This document shows positions 48,060 through 60,873 of a stretch of 64,000 nt of DNA, one piece after another. The stretch comes from Cryptomeria japonica. Its lineage: Eukaryota; Streptophyta; Pinopsida; Cupressales; Cupressaceae. The position numbers and the translations under genes are program-made. The notes beneath the pieces are model-generated. The model was not told the DNA's origin. It ran no database searches and worked only from the letters and a program-made list of their open reading frames with translations. Each line of letters starts with the position of its first letter. Within the stretch, counting starts at the first letter, position 1. The stretch is taken from positions 911,674,340-911,738,339 of the forward strand of contig NC_081409.1 of NCBI RefSeq assembly GCF_030272615.1, in the 5' to 3' direction.

Positions 48060-49000
48060 TAAATTTCTCCATTATTATAGATATGATTGATTTCATATGG
48101 GCCTAACCACCTAGTATGCAATTTAATCTCAAAATAATAATATCTAGAATCATAATAGCAACTCCTAGTCACCAAACTTAAAATCTTTTACTAATGGCAT
48201 ACTTACTATGCCACTCCTTGCTTTGATGTTGAATTATTCTGGTATGATTAAGTGCTTCTAGTTGTATCTCATCCATTCTCTTGAGTTGTGTAATCTAGAG
48301 CCATTAGGCCTTTTTTAGATTAATCCTAGCCTCCAATGTTATTTTTAGTATTTTGAGTTCATCATCTATGGGGAATATTGGTTGCTTCTCATAGACTAAC
48401 TCATAGGGGTTGAAACTAGTGGTAGTCCTCTAGGTGGTATTATAAGCGTAAACAACCTCAATCAACCTATTAGCTTGATCAGAATTATTGGCTAAAATAG
48501 TTTGGGTCAAAATATTTTCCGATTATTAATTAGTCACCTCAACCTTTCCATTTGTTTGGGGATAATAAGGAGAATTCAATTTCTATGACACATTTGGCAT
48601 CTTCTCACAACGTCTTTGATCATTGTTGACACAAATCATGGTCCTAACTTGAAACTAAAATCCTTGGAGCTCCAATCCTCTACAAAATATATTTTTTATA
48701 GAAAATATACCATCTTCACTTTTCATGCTATAGGAAAGGCCTTTTCTTCCACCCATTTATTGTCAATGCAAACTAGTATGCAATGATTACTTTTAGTTGG
48801 TGGGTTGATTGGTCTAATAAACTCTATTCCCTAATTTTTAAATGCTTCAAGAGCCACTTCTAGGTGAAGAGTTATTTCACCAAAGAGTGTGAGTCTCCCT
48901 ATCCATTGGAATTAGTAACATTATTTAACATACCAATGGATGTCCCTAATCATGGTAGACCAATATTATACAACTCTAAGAACCTTGTGTGTTGTTCAAA
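48060..49000 (-). pseudogene. Ty3/gypsy integrase, heavily decayed
   Basis: Minus-strand translation with stops and shifts gives recognisable integrase pieces in order: GIEFIRPINPPTKSNHCILV (about 48830-48735, core domain start), NSPYYPQTNGKVEVTN (about 48580-48525, the SPYYPQxNG motif before the catalytic Glu), and FNPYELVYEKQPIFPID (about 48425-48355, the GxTPYELVYG region). Integrase joins retrotransposon cDNA into chromosomes. No full frame survives and no LTRs are assigned to it. Confidence 0.8.
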
Positions 49001-49486
49001 GAACTAAAAAATGGCCCCTCAAGGGCTCTTCGTGGCATGCATGTATTATATCATATAGTTCAATTTCTTACACACATCTTTGTAACACATAATTAGGATA
49101 AAATTTCAATAATACACAATTTAGCCATGTAAAAATAGAGCTATTTCTAAGTAAATATATTTTTTGGACTAAAGTGTGGAGGGTAATAACAATGGTAAGA
49201 AAAGATAATGAAAGGGGAAACACATAGGAGAATGCCCCCAAATCTAGATAAGTGTAGTGATAAGTGGAAAAAATAGGAGGTAGAGTTTGAAATGAAAGTG
49301 TATGTGTACATGAGGTAAAGAAAATATATAACATGGGTAGAAGTGATACTTAAGGAATTATGTAGAAGGAATGAAGTAAGTCATGAGAGGATAAGAATAA
49401 TAGTATTAGGAAAATGCTTGATAGATACAAGAAGTATAACATGTATCTATAAATCATGTAACATCATCCTAAATCTTGTTGGCATT
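49001..49486. other. Non-coding spacer
   Basis: AT-rich and probably a further remnant of the decayed gypsy element. No motif seen. The last five bases, aatct, form the left target duplication of the solo LTR. Confidence 0.4.
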
Positions 49487-51108
49487 ATGTGAACCGGCAT
49501 GAGCATTATGTGAACCGGCATGAGCCTTATGTAAACTGGCATGAAGACATAATGATATTGTATGTTGTCATTGACGTCAATATGAGACATAGTGTGAACC
49601 GGCACATGAGATAAGTGAAGAAAGAGGTACCGACATATGTGTGAACCGGTGTATGCCAAAGTGAAGCGGCACATCTGTTCAAAGTGAACCGGCATGCAGT
49701 TATGGGAACTGGCAAATGGAAGCAATGTATGACTACAGGTTGGTAAGGCAGCTTCCACTTTGGGGTTTTCGATTGGAGTATCTCAAGTCTGTGTGACTCA
49801 ATCGGTGATCTTTGTGTGATGAGTTAGCAGTATGATGGAGGACAGATCGCGTTGCCATGTAAGCTCTGTGTGCATGAAGGATCTTGCATAAAGAAGACTA
49901 TTCCTATCTACCTCGGGAATGTGCGAAGTCTGTCAAATGGTGATAATGCGTGATGGGTTATCAGCCGCCATGAAAATGGTGGATAATGGACGATGGAGAA
50001 TGTCTTGAGATCGACTCAAGAATGGTGCATTTAATGCAGTATGTTTCAACGGTCAAGATCAAACCGTTTGAATTGCTCAACCTAACAAGTTTAGGGTTTA
50101 AGGTTTTTGCTACCGACCTGTATGTTCCCTATAAGGTCGATGTTAGGTTTCTATATGAAGTTGTTGGAAAAAGTTGTGAGTGTGTATCCAACGAAAGTGA
50201 TACAAGATTCTTGCCAGACCATAGGAGAGAAGAGATACCTGCAAAGTGTATGTGCAGAAGGAAAAGAGGAGCCTAAACGGATCTGTATTAGTATTAAGTG
50301 TTGTTAACAGATCATTGTAATACTTGTTGATCTCTAACCACTTCAATAGTTGTAAAATCCCCTAACAGGGTAGCCTTATCTGGCTTGATTCAAAATCCCT
50401 TAAATCGGGTGGTCTTAACCAGCTTGCTGTAAATCCCTTAACCGGGTAACTCGAAGCTAATGAGTTCTGAGAAGCTAGAGAAGCTTAGGAGATCCTTTCA
50501 GCTATTGAGTTCTTAAAATCCTCTAACAAGGTGACCCTACCGGGTTTAACCCTTAACCGAGTGATCCCTAACAGGATCGGTTCCTACCAGAACCTATTGT
50601 AATGTTCTTAACCGGACAAGGCTCCTAACAGAACGGACTTCTAAAGAGTTCAAAAAGCATCTTGTGGGTATTCATCCCCAGCGTGGTTTTTCCCAGTTGG
50701 GTTTCCACGTGAAAAATATGTGTGTCATGTGAAATGCTTTTGTCTTGTGATGCTTTGTTTTATCTGTTATGCACATGAAGTTTCTATGTTTTATGCTTGT
50801 CTATAAAACATATTGAACTCACTGTTGTGAAGATTTGATAGTTAAGTCTACTAGTTAATGCATGAGAATATTATGATAATGTGGTATTGAGCTAAGAGAA
50901 AAGCTTAGTGAGTAACCGGTTCATGACTGATTAAGCTATATTGGATGCTATCGGTTGCACTCTGTTTTATCGGTATCTCTGTTTATCAGTCATTGTGAGT
51001 GTTTGCTCTCAAACCGGTTTTGGACTGTATAGGTGTCTGTACTGATTCACCCCCCCCCCCCCCCTCTCAGTACCGGTTTGGTAGTAGTGGTTCATCATTG
51101 AGTTATCA
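49487..51108 (+). mobile_element. Solo copia-type LTR (1622 bp)
   Basis: It starts TGTTGGCATTATGTG and ends gagttatca, with AATCT on both sides (49482-49486 and 51109-51113). Internal features match the LTRs at 54180 and 60874 in reverse orientation: the gtggtttttcccagttgggt block, repeated accgg and ctaacagg segments, and a C-run (ttcaccccccc…ctctcag) near the 3' end. Near the start, gtgaaccggcatgag is repeated three to four times. No internal region remains. Confidence 0.8.
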
Positions 51109-51113
51109 AATCT

Positions 51114-54100
51114 ATCCATTGAAGTGTTAAGGAAACCTATATCAACTATCAAATAAATATGTGCCTTATATGTGATGCCACAATAGTGTGACCCAATTAC
51201 AAGACACAATTATTTCTAAAATTACATGTTCTTATTAAAAAAAAAAAAGAAATGGGGGTTCCACCTAAAGGGTTTAAATTGAAGTGGGTTATATTGGACC
51301 TCTTTAGATAGAACCCCCCAATCTTAAATCAAAATTGTAATAGAGTCTTCTTTTCACTTGTTAATATGTTGACAAAAAACTAATTCTGCTTCACCTTTTG
51401 GGGATCAAATGAAGTCATTTAAAACTTCCATTTTGTAAGTATATAGCCCTTAATGTAAGCTTTCAAAAAATTATAATTTTTAATATATTTAATTTGATTA
51501 TTATATTTATGTTCTATTTTGTAGTGAACATAATTTTTTCATAGAACATTAAGGTCTCCATTCCACACATAAAAGAAAAAGAAAAAGAAATCTTTATTTA
51601 AATATCTATGCACTAGGTATCAATGTCTTTATTTGAACAAGAAAATATGAAGTTAATCTAGATATATACAAAACCATTATGTGTTCTAAGATAAACTTAT
51701 GTCTAAATTAAAATTAATCTTAAAAATAATATAAAATAATCTAAAACAAAAAATTATCGAAAAATATCAATACACTAGGTATTGGTGTTATCAATCTACG
51801 TTTCATAATTTATAATTTTTTTCTTTTTTTTGTAAAAAAATTGTGTGATATGAAATAATTATCATTTTTTTAAAATGATGTTAACTATAAAAAATATGTT
51901 GTCAAAACTTACATAAAAAAAAATCACTTTTTTTTTTCAAATCATAATTTTTAAAATAAATTAGTTAAAGTACATATAGAATATGCGTATGAAATGTAAA
52001 AAATCTTTAGTTCACACCATCTTCGAAGTCTTAACAATTTAATTGCTATTGGTAATAAAAAGTGAAATTTTGGTTTAAAAATTTGATTTCAATGTTCCAC
52101 TTTGACCAATAAATAAAAAAACACTATTGTGGGATCACTAAATGAAAAGTGCAATTGTATAAAATAATTACATGGTCCAAGTATAATAGATATAAGAATA
52201 TTTGGAATATTAAGTATAAGGAATAGTATAAATAGAAAAGTGAGTAAAATAAGGTTTAGTATGGACATCCAAGGAACTAGTAAATACATAATATTGGATT
52301 CTAAAGGAGTAAGGTAAGATAGGTGTAAAATGGATTGATAAATGTAAGGATGCAATGATATGCTATAATAGGATAACCATTTCTAAGTCCACATAATAAG
52401 AAGGGGAAAATAATGAATCTTATATCATAAGCTCAACCTAGAATGACATTTGTATCATAGGTTCAAAGAAAAAAATGCAAGAGAAGAAGCAATATATCTT
52501 GAATCTAGTAGAGTGATAATTATTTTTCTTTATTTGTTATGAACCTTCTTGGTACTTTCCTTTGTATTTTTTTATTGACTTTACCTTTATTTCTTTTAAC
52601 ATTGAGTGTAGTCTTTAATTTTGTAATACCTCTAGCATTTGTACTTGTTCATTTTTTTCTATGGATTTAGTGTTTTTGATAATAAAGCAGTCAAAACAAG
52701 GGGATTGACTTGGAATACACAACAACCTTCAGAGAGAGCATAACCAACACACACACACAACTACCAATCCCTATCTTAATCATCAAAAACATAAACCACC
52801 TGCAGCTATAGAATAACCCTAGATTGATAACAATCTATGGATTTAGTGTTGATAATCATTATACTTTCTTATTTTACGTTGAGTTGTTCTTGATATGGTT
52901 TTGTAATGGAATTTATGTTCAAATTGTATATTACATTATGCATGTGATACTCGTACAGTTAGAAACTACAACGTTTGTACGTTAGTTTTTATGTGGATAG
53001 ATACATATATACATGTTGATAGATGGATGTGATTATGATCTTTTTTTTTTAGATGTGTTAATTAAATGTTTTATTGATGTGTACCCATTGGATGATTTTA
53101 CTTTTTTAAGCTATTATATACAAGTATAGGTATGATTGATGTGTGTATCAAGCATGCATGTATAGGGGTTATTTGCGTACTTAAGTATTATAGGTATAGT
53201 TTATTTCTCCAATGATGGTTATTTCAAAGATATTTCATTGGAACTTTAATATTTCCAACCCCTATAATACTTGAATTTAGTACAAAATGTGTCATGTGTA
53301 ACCTATGTTAATCTAGATCTAAATTCTTGGCGATTTCAAAGTATATTTGTGTTGCGTGTCACAAATAAATATGTGACTTCAATTGGATGACTTGTTTTTG
53401 TTGTATTAAACTTTTCGTTGTAAATATGTGACTTAAATTTGAGTTTAATTTAGAAAGGTTAATTTAAATTTCTTAGGGAGAATATTTAAATCATTGTTAT
53501 TAGTTATTGGTGATTTAAAAATATTCCATTTGTTGAAAAGTTTAAAAAATAATTAAACTCAAATCACTTTATTTGACTTGAAAGGGACTTATGCATTTTT
53601 AATATTGTAAAATGAAAAAAGAAGGTGAAAATAGACGTCTTGAATGGACTTAATTATTATTTTCATTTTTAAATTTTTGGAAGTAGTCTCACTTATACCC
53701 TATTCCTCTTAATAAAATTGAATTGATTGGTTTTAGATGGTGTGAATTTGGATTAGATTGCAAGAAAAGTACCAAGATGTGCTTGATTTGGGTTTGTGGA
53801 ATGTTTTCTCAATTTGAATGGTTGAACAAAAATTGATATTAAATTGTGAGCATCAAACTTGAGGTAATCTTCATCGCTTATCTTGTATTTTCTATGCTTA
53901 CCATAAAGGAGGGGTATGGGCTTTCTTGTATATTAGATTTCATGTAGTTTCATCAATTTAAATCATATTGGAAATTATTTATTTTATGTCATGAATTTAG
54001 GGAACATGAATTTGAATTCAAAAGAGTGTAGTTGTCCACCTTGGAACCAAGAAGGTATATTTATATTTTTTACGGAGATTCATCTCTACCTACACCATGA

Positions 54101-54174
54101 CCTTGACAAGATCTTCATGTAGATGAATAGTTCACATAGCCATCCAAAATATGAACATATGCTACGTTTTAGAG
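51114..54174. other. AT-rich intergenic DNA
   Basis: About 3 kb without a supported gene. A minus-strand 88-codon frame (52089-52355) is hydrophobic but compositionally like its surroundings and has no support. The one structured piece is the insert at 52675-52833. Confidence 0.5.
52675..52833. mobile_element. 159-bp insert between 17-bp direct repeats
   Basis: tctatggatttagtgtt occurs at 52658-52674 and 52834-52850. The insert is less AT-rich than its surroundings, includes a short (CA)n run, and has no tRNA-like head, poly-A or inverted repeat. It fits a retroposed fragment or repair-associated filler. Confidence 0.5.
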
Positions 54175-54179
54175 ACTAC

Positions 54180-55420
54180 TGATGAACTTATAAGGCATTG
54201 AGAGGGGGGGTGAATCAGTGCAAGTAAAAACAATGCAAATCTGATTATCAATTTCACCAACTTAAAACTCAATAGGCATAAAAGAAATAACACCAAGTAT
54301 GCAATCACCACATAAAGCATAAACCATATGACACAAGAGTTTTTACGTGGAGAACCCAAATGGGAAAAACCACGGTGGGAGTTAGTACCCACACGATCCA
54401 CTATCCACAGTATAGAGATCTGATCAGTTAAGGTCTACAACACCCGGTTAGGGGCACACCCTGTTAGAAGTGTCTAAGACTGATTAAGAGCTTTACAAAA
54501 TGGCATGTGAGGACCAGCCCTGTTAGGAGCTACCCAAGTTACTGGGATTTGCAAAAGCAAGTTATTGTGTCACCTGGTTAGAGGATTTAATGATCACAAC
54601 TGTTAGGATCTGAGTGCACCCTATTAGGAGTGACCTTGTAAGAGGATTTTATTGCTGCAACTGTTAGGGAGACAACAAGTACAAATGATCTCAGTATACC
54701 ACCTTCAGTTTCTAATAAGATCCACGTCAGAACATTACAACATCACATAGACTTCATCTCTCAACTCCTCTGATCATTGCACTATCAGGAATACAAAATT
54801 CATTAATAATATTCCACACTTTCAAGATCATACACATCTATCCTTTCACACATCATCGCACATTTAGAATCATCATAAGGTCGGCTAGAACCTTGTTACA
54901 ATTCCCTAGGTTCAATGCATCTAGACAATCTTGCATTGTACGCTTTAGTTATGTCGGCCACCGACATAACAAATCCAATTCTGTGTCGTTTTACTGATCT
55001 GAGTGATTTTCATCACTACCGGTTAAGTCTCAGTTAGAATGTTTATTCTGTCAATCAAATCTCGTTCATCTGATCGAATCAGCACGTGGGGTCATGAACA
55101 TAACTTCATCTACCATCCTTCATTGCTGCTGCAAAACCACATCATCTCATTCTTCATAGATTTCTGTACCGGTTGTCAGAACATAACTTTATCTGTCTTT
55201 TACCAGTTAAAGTCCTAATTACCAGTTCTGATAAAACTGTCTCTGCTTACCGATTAAACCTTGTCGATTGACCTATAGGATTTTGATAACTATAAAAACA
55301 TAGTTTCCATCAATGACAACATACAACATAGTCATCATGCAACAATCTAATCAAACATGTACCGGTTGCATCAAGAAAACAAACAGTTACCAATTAAGAT
55401 CAAATGATCAAATTGCAACA
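54180..55420 (-). repeat. 3' LTR of the copia-type element
   Basis: On the minus strand it begins TGTTGCAATTTG and ends AAGTTCATCA. It agrees with the 5' LTR at about 90% over the first 250 bases by eye, so the insertion is old. Confidence 0.88.
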
Positions 55421-55434
55421 ATCTCCCCCTTTGG
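55421..55434 (-). promoter_or_regulatory. Polypurine tract
   Basis: CCAAAGGGGGAGAT on the minus strand, directly before the 3' LTR, inside the context gtcatcaatgccaaaggggg known from many plant copia elements. It primes second-strand cDNA synthesis. Confidence 0.85.
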
Positions 55435-55687
55435 CATTGATGACAACACTTTTAAAAAAAAATTGTCGACTAAGTGTGCAATACAAAAATTGACTATATG
55501 ACATGTACTCCCCCTTAGCAATTACTCCTATTACTCCCTCTTTACATTGCATACAAAATTTTGACTCTCTTGACTATTACTCCCCTTTGACAACAATGCC
55601 AAATAAAGAAGTAAAATACATGAAATATATATACATTTTACATCAAAATTTGCATCAGAGCATATAGAAATATAAATCATAAAGTTT

Positions 55688-58600
55688 TTACAAAGCAATT
55701 TTAGAAAAAACGTCATTGAAATGAAACTTCAACTGTTTGAGATCATTATCCCATGTCTCTAATAGTGTGTTGGTAATCTCAACACGTGTCTTTATTTTCC
55801 TGGCTACTTCCTCCATTGCATCAACTATTCTCATCTTAGGTGTAGCCAAAATAGCTTTTGATTCCTTATATGCTCGTTGCAAAATTTCAAATTTAGGAAT
55901 CGGTTGAGTCTAGAGCTTCTTCAGTGATCTAACCCATTTGACTTGCTCATGTTCATACATCTCAAGTTTTTGATGTAAGTCTACAACTGATCTACCAAAA
56001 AGAATAGCTGAGTCATTTAGTGGCCTAAATGTCTTACTCAAGATTTCAAGTTCTTTCTCAACATCTTCCCTTTTCTCCTTCAAGTCAGTACAAAATAGTG
56101 AAAACTTGGAAATAGTAGTCAAAATATTTCCTCCGGTTACTAGTGCATTCTTCAATAGGTCTTCATTAACCATGAGTGCTACCTTACCTTTGCCTATCTC
56201 ATACATCAGTATTTTTGTCCTTTTCTTCTTGTAATCCTTTTCAATTGATATATATGCTGCATCTTCAAAAGCTTTGAGTTGATCTCCGAAATCAGTAACC
56301 AACTGTCTAATTTTGTCAATGGGAGTGACAAAACTTTCAGTATTAGTCTTTGGTAGGAGACTAGACAAAATATCAATTGCTATCTTGATTGTTTCTGCCT
56401 CTCCCTGTTGTTCAGGTTCATTCATTTCTTTTGAGCTCTAGATTGCATTGTTGTTGCAATCTCCATTAATTGAGAAGAACTTAGATTGTTCATATCAATA
56501 GTTCCTTTAATGCTCACCGAGTCATCATCATCATCAATTATTTTCTTCTCCTTTGAATCCTTTTTCTCTACCTTTTCTTTCTCTATTTTCTCCTTCTCGG
56601 TCTTAGATCTTCTTCTGTCTTCTCTTCCTTTGTGGTGTCCTTGACCGGTGGTGGTTGTGTCTCCACATTGGGTTCATTCATTGGTACTTCTTCATTAGTC
56701 TTTTTAGTAGTCTTTTCCTTTTGACTGTCATCTACATTTACACTTACTGATGGAATTTGATTATCAGTATGTTGTGTGTTCACCAGTGGCTCATCAGAGC
56801 TCTTTTCTTCAGTTCGCTTCTCCACTTGTTCCTCTTGTTGCTCATGTTGTTCAAACATTTGATCATCAACATCTAGTACATCTACATGATCAACATTATT
56901 ATCAACATTATCTCTGGTGTTATCATCAGGAATAAATATCGGTTCAATATAAATCGGATCATCATACATATACTTGTTATCCGGTTCAAAATCTATGATC
57001 TTAACATCTTTAGGAAGTTATTTTGAATTTGGCTTTTGGGAACTATCCTCCTCAACTTGTTCATCTTTTTCTTCATCTTCATCCGGGATGAGACCTAAAG
57101 CCTTCTTGATCAAAGTCTTAGTCTCCTTCTAGATTGATTCGGTCTCTCCTATTAACATTCTTGTTAATCTCTTCTTGGATCTAAAATATGCCTTTGCTTT
57201 AACCTTTATTTGTTCAATTTCTTCTTCACTTTCTTCTAGTTGTGGGTGCTTAAAGATACAATCAATGAATTCTTTGTCTAGGCTAATTGTTGCCTACCAC
57301 CTTGCACCAGTAAGATTATACAAAGAATCGGGAATCTGCCCTTGCAACTCAATAAGGGCTCTGCTATATTTATTCATAATGAGGATGACTGCATCTTCAA
57401 TCTCCCTTTGTTGACTTTCAGATAAATGAACAAGCAATGTATTCAAACCTTTGTATATCCCATAATCCTTGATTATTTGAATAATTCTATTGAAAGAATC
57501 TTCTAATGTAAATGGTTTCTTAGGTGAATTTCCCTTACCAGTTGCCTTAGGCTTCTTAACACTTTCTCTAAGTGCTCTTTTATACTCCTTTGATTTCGTA
57601 GCCTCTTCATCATTTGCTGGTTTGTGGGCTTGTTGCTTCTTCCTCTTTGTGGTTTGAACTGGTTTAGAAGGTGGATAAATTTTTTTCTACTTCCTCCAGA
57701 AATGAATTTTAGATGGTTTCCCTCTTTGTGATTCAACCATTTTGTCTTCTTCCATCTTCTTCTTTGTTGCTTTGGCTTTTGTAGCTCTAGTCTTACCGGT
57801 AGGGGAATTGGTAGGGGTACCGATAGGTACACTCGATGTTTCACCTTGATCTGTTGCATATGTGGCCCTTGCTCATGCTATCTTCTCCTTCATAAAACTT
57901 TTCTTCTCAGCAAATGCTTCAACCTCCTTCCTTATCTTCTTAGCAATCACCAATTTCTACAGCTCAGAGTGGACTTTTGGAGATTTTTCTTTGTAAGTCT
58001 CAAATCTTTCTGCAATGGTATTTGTTGGTTGCTCTAATAGATGGTTATCATAAGAAATGAGTGGATTCTTGTCTACCTTGTATCCCATAGGTAATACCCA
58101 TGTGGTTCTAGGGATAACTGCTTCCATCATACAGGTGTCGATATCCACCATATAACAAATTGTCTTCTCATACGGGTTGACTACTTCTGTCGGTATACAC
58201 TCTCTAGCATGCATTTTCTTTTGAAACTCCTTGAAGTAACCCCATGAAATATTATCAAACTTATGCTTTAGTATCCTAGTGTTTTTCTTCATCTGAAGTA
58301 GTACAGGGGTACCTTCAATCCATTGAACATCTCCAATACCGGGGAAATGGTTTTGGAAATAGAAGAACAATCCTAAAATCAATTGTCCAAATTTGAATCT
58401 CCATTTCTTATCTTTCTTCACAGCTTCTAGATTCACAATCAGTTGACTTCTTAGTGCCTCTGCCAGATCATAGTCAACATTCTCCTTTACCATCTGATAG
58501 GCAGTGTGAATAGTTGTTGTCGGTATATAGTTCATTCTGCTAGAATAGTAGATTCTATATCCGATCACCATGGAGGTATATTTCACAGTTGGATCATTGA

Positions 58601-59105
58601 TTTTATTTACTATCATGGCTCTACCATCCCATCTTGATCCTGTCAGCTTCTCAACATCATTCTTGGGTACTGATCGAAGTAAGGGTACTTCATCGGTTGA
58701 GCAGAATCCGGTTACTGCATGAATGACCTCCTTATTTATTTTATAAGGTCGATCCAACCACATAAATTGATCATGAATGCGACTCAAAACAAATCTAACT
58801 AACTCATTATCAAAGCCATTAATGAAGTTGACTACATGATGGAACCCTTTCTCAATGATACTTTTAAACTGTTCTTTCAATATGCCCTTGTTATCACATA
58901 ATGATCTATACTGTTCATGAATGATTGATACACACATGTCCTCTAGTTTGTAGTGATAAAAATATATAACATCCTCGACATGTAAAACTCCATACGGTAC
59001 ACTAGATAGGGCACCGATAGGGTCTGTTTCCTCTTATTTGTAAGGATGTCGTTTAAATTTTGATCGTGGCCTCTCAGTCACATCAAATAGATGCAGAGTA
59101 TCCAT
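55688..59105 (-). pseudogene. Long unknown ORF of the copia-type element (~1140 codons, many stops)
   Basis: One minus-strand frame runs from ATG at 59105 to a TAG at 55688. The longest open parts are 58937-57957 (326 codons; AVTGFCSTDEVPLL, WDGRAMIVNKI, a hydrophobic FGQLILGLFFYFQNHFPG), a Lys-rich part (about 57860-57500), an acidic Asp/Glu/Gln-rich part (56969-56583) and a coiled-coil-like part (56425-55688). Stops such as TAA near 59035, TGA near 57870 and TAG at 57957, 57295 and 55910 are each one C-to-T change from a sense codon. The first domain faintly recalls plant transposon-associated domains of unknown role (Transposase_32-like), which is unproven. It replaces pol in position. Confidence 0.65.
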
Positions 59106-59583
59106 ACTACACTATGTAAAAATTCAAAGCAAAGAGTAAGATTCACTGATAAATACCTTTCCTTCTTCTAAACTAGGGATACACATCATAAAAACCTTCA
59201 ACACCATTCACCGATTCACAATGCACTTATGATCACCTCAGATCTCTACTAGACACGTTGAATCTTGAAATCACAAACTTTCCTATGCTCTTCTCTCTCC
59301 CAAAATGCTCTCAAGATTGCAATGTGTGAAATGAAATTTAAAATATTTTTTTATTTGCTTTCAAACTACTGCATTAAATGCTTTAACAGATAAAACCCTA
59401 AAATGCCTTAAAATACTCTTAAGAATGTCACCAGTTGCAAAAAATCAATGATATTTACTGGTTATGATTCAAAAAGACTTATAAACATCAAAATGCATCA
59501 GAATATGCAGATTTAACTCACATTACATCATCCAAGGGTTCATCTAAAGATTTGACAATAAGCTCACCCCAAGTTGTAGAAAC

Positions 59584-60814
59584 AACTTAGTTTGTTGGTG
59601 ATGGATTCACCACACCAGGTGAAGGAATTGATTCCGCAGCTGGTTTTTCATCACTCTTCTTTTTCCAGGTTCTATTCATCTTAGCTCTAGTTTCTTCAAT
59701 ATCAACTTTCTGCTTTCCTTTCCAATCTGCAAGATGATTCACTGGTTGGTTCTTCTGTGTTTTGCAAAACTTGGCAATGTGTCCCGGTTTGTTACAACGA
59801 TAACATGTCATTCTAGATGCTCTCCAAGGCCCTGCATTGCCTCTACCTATCCTTCTTTGACAATTTATTGACACATGTGCAAAGTTGTTTCCAATTAGTG
59901 CTTCTCCAGTCAATGAAATTCCTTCTCCAATCACCATTAGTTCTTGGATTCATATGAGGTGTTGGATAATTAGCTCCATACCTGCATTCAATAGATCTAT
60001 TCCCATAGATGTTGCATGTATAACAGTAACCTTCAAATTTTATAGGCACATATCTAGCATTGGATCTATAACCAATATTAGCATCAGATTTGCTTCAACA
60101 AACATTAGTAGTATGTCCTGGTTTATGACAATTAAAACAAACAGGTTTGTAAGCTTTCTTACCGGTAGGCTTTTGAGCCTTAGGAGTTGTTTTACCTTCA
60201 TGCATGTTGTTCTTGGTTCCAGAAGGTTCACCCTTCTCAAATGTATTGTATCCTAACCCAGATGTATCACCTTTCATCCTCTGAGATTGGATCTGTTCAT
60301 CCAGCATGGTAGAACTCTTGTTGAATTTTTCAAGCTTCTCATTAGCTTCTATAAGCTCTTTAGTAAGATCTTCATTTTTCTTCATAAGAGTCTCTCTAAG
60401 AGACATTGCCATATCAAGATCTACTTTGATTTATTCTTTCTCCTCATGCCAATGTTCATAAAGAGTGTTATTCTCCTATTTTATCTTAAAGATCTCATGA
60501 TCTTTCTCTTTGATCTTGTCTTCAACTGCCCTCCTAGCTTCAAGTTCTTGACTCATACGGATTGTAAGGGCTTCAAGTTCTCTCCTTAGGTTAAGTTTCT
60601 CACTATTCACTTTCTCCACTTCCTCAACCAATGCATCTATATTTTCTTCATCAGAAGAGCTTCTTTCATTGATCTCCAACAATTATTCAGTCAGTTCCTT
60701 CCTTTTAGCTAGTGATGTCTTATACTTGCCTCTTAGGGTTTCTAGCTCTTCTTTGGTTTCTGCAAGTTCCCTAGCCATCTCTTGATAACTCATTCCTTCC
60801 CCCATATTTACCTT
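59584..60814 (-). pseudogene. Gag-like protein with coiled coil and zinc knuckles
   Basis: It starts MGEGMSYQEMARELAETK at 60814, about 45 bp after the primer site. The N-terminal 200 residues are a heptad-rich coiled coil (EELETLRGKYKTSLAKRKEL and on). CCHC-type zinc knuckles follow: CFNCHKPGHTTNVC (about 60140), CYTCNIYGNRSIEC (His replaced by Asn, about 60020), and CYRCNKPGHIAKFC (about 59800). In-frame TAA/TAG codons near 60680, 60475 and 60430 and a shift near 59900-60050 break it. Gag proteins package the element's RNA. The order coiled coil then zinc knuckles is unusual, because the usual copia Gag core (UBN2-type) is not recognisable. Confidence 0.7.
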
Positions 60815-60859
60815 AGGATTAGAGATCCCTTCCAAGAGGTTAAGCCTTAAGGAAGTTAG

Positions 60860-60871
60860 GCTCTGATACCA
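60860..60871 (-). promoter_or_regulatory. Primer-binding site (initiator Met-tRNA)
   Basis: The minus strand reads TGGTATCAGAGC two bases inside the 5' LTR. This is the standard plant copia/gypsy primer site. Confidence 0.9.
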
Positions 60872-60873
60872 AT

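Noticed and set aside
52089-52355. 88-codon hydrophobic ORF, possible small membrane protein
   Set aside because: Composition follows the AT-rich background; no upstream signals and no second copy to test.
57503-57859. 118-codon basic ORF
   Set aside because: It overlaps the long minus-strand frame of the copia-type element in another register; the frame with continuity on both sides is the supported one.
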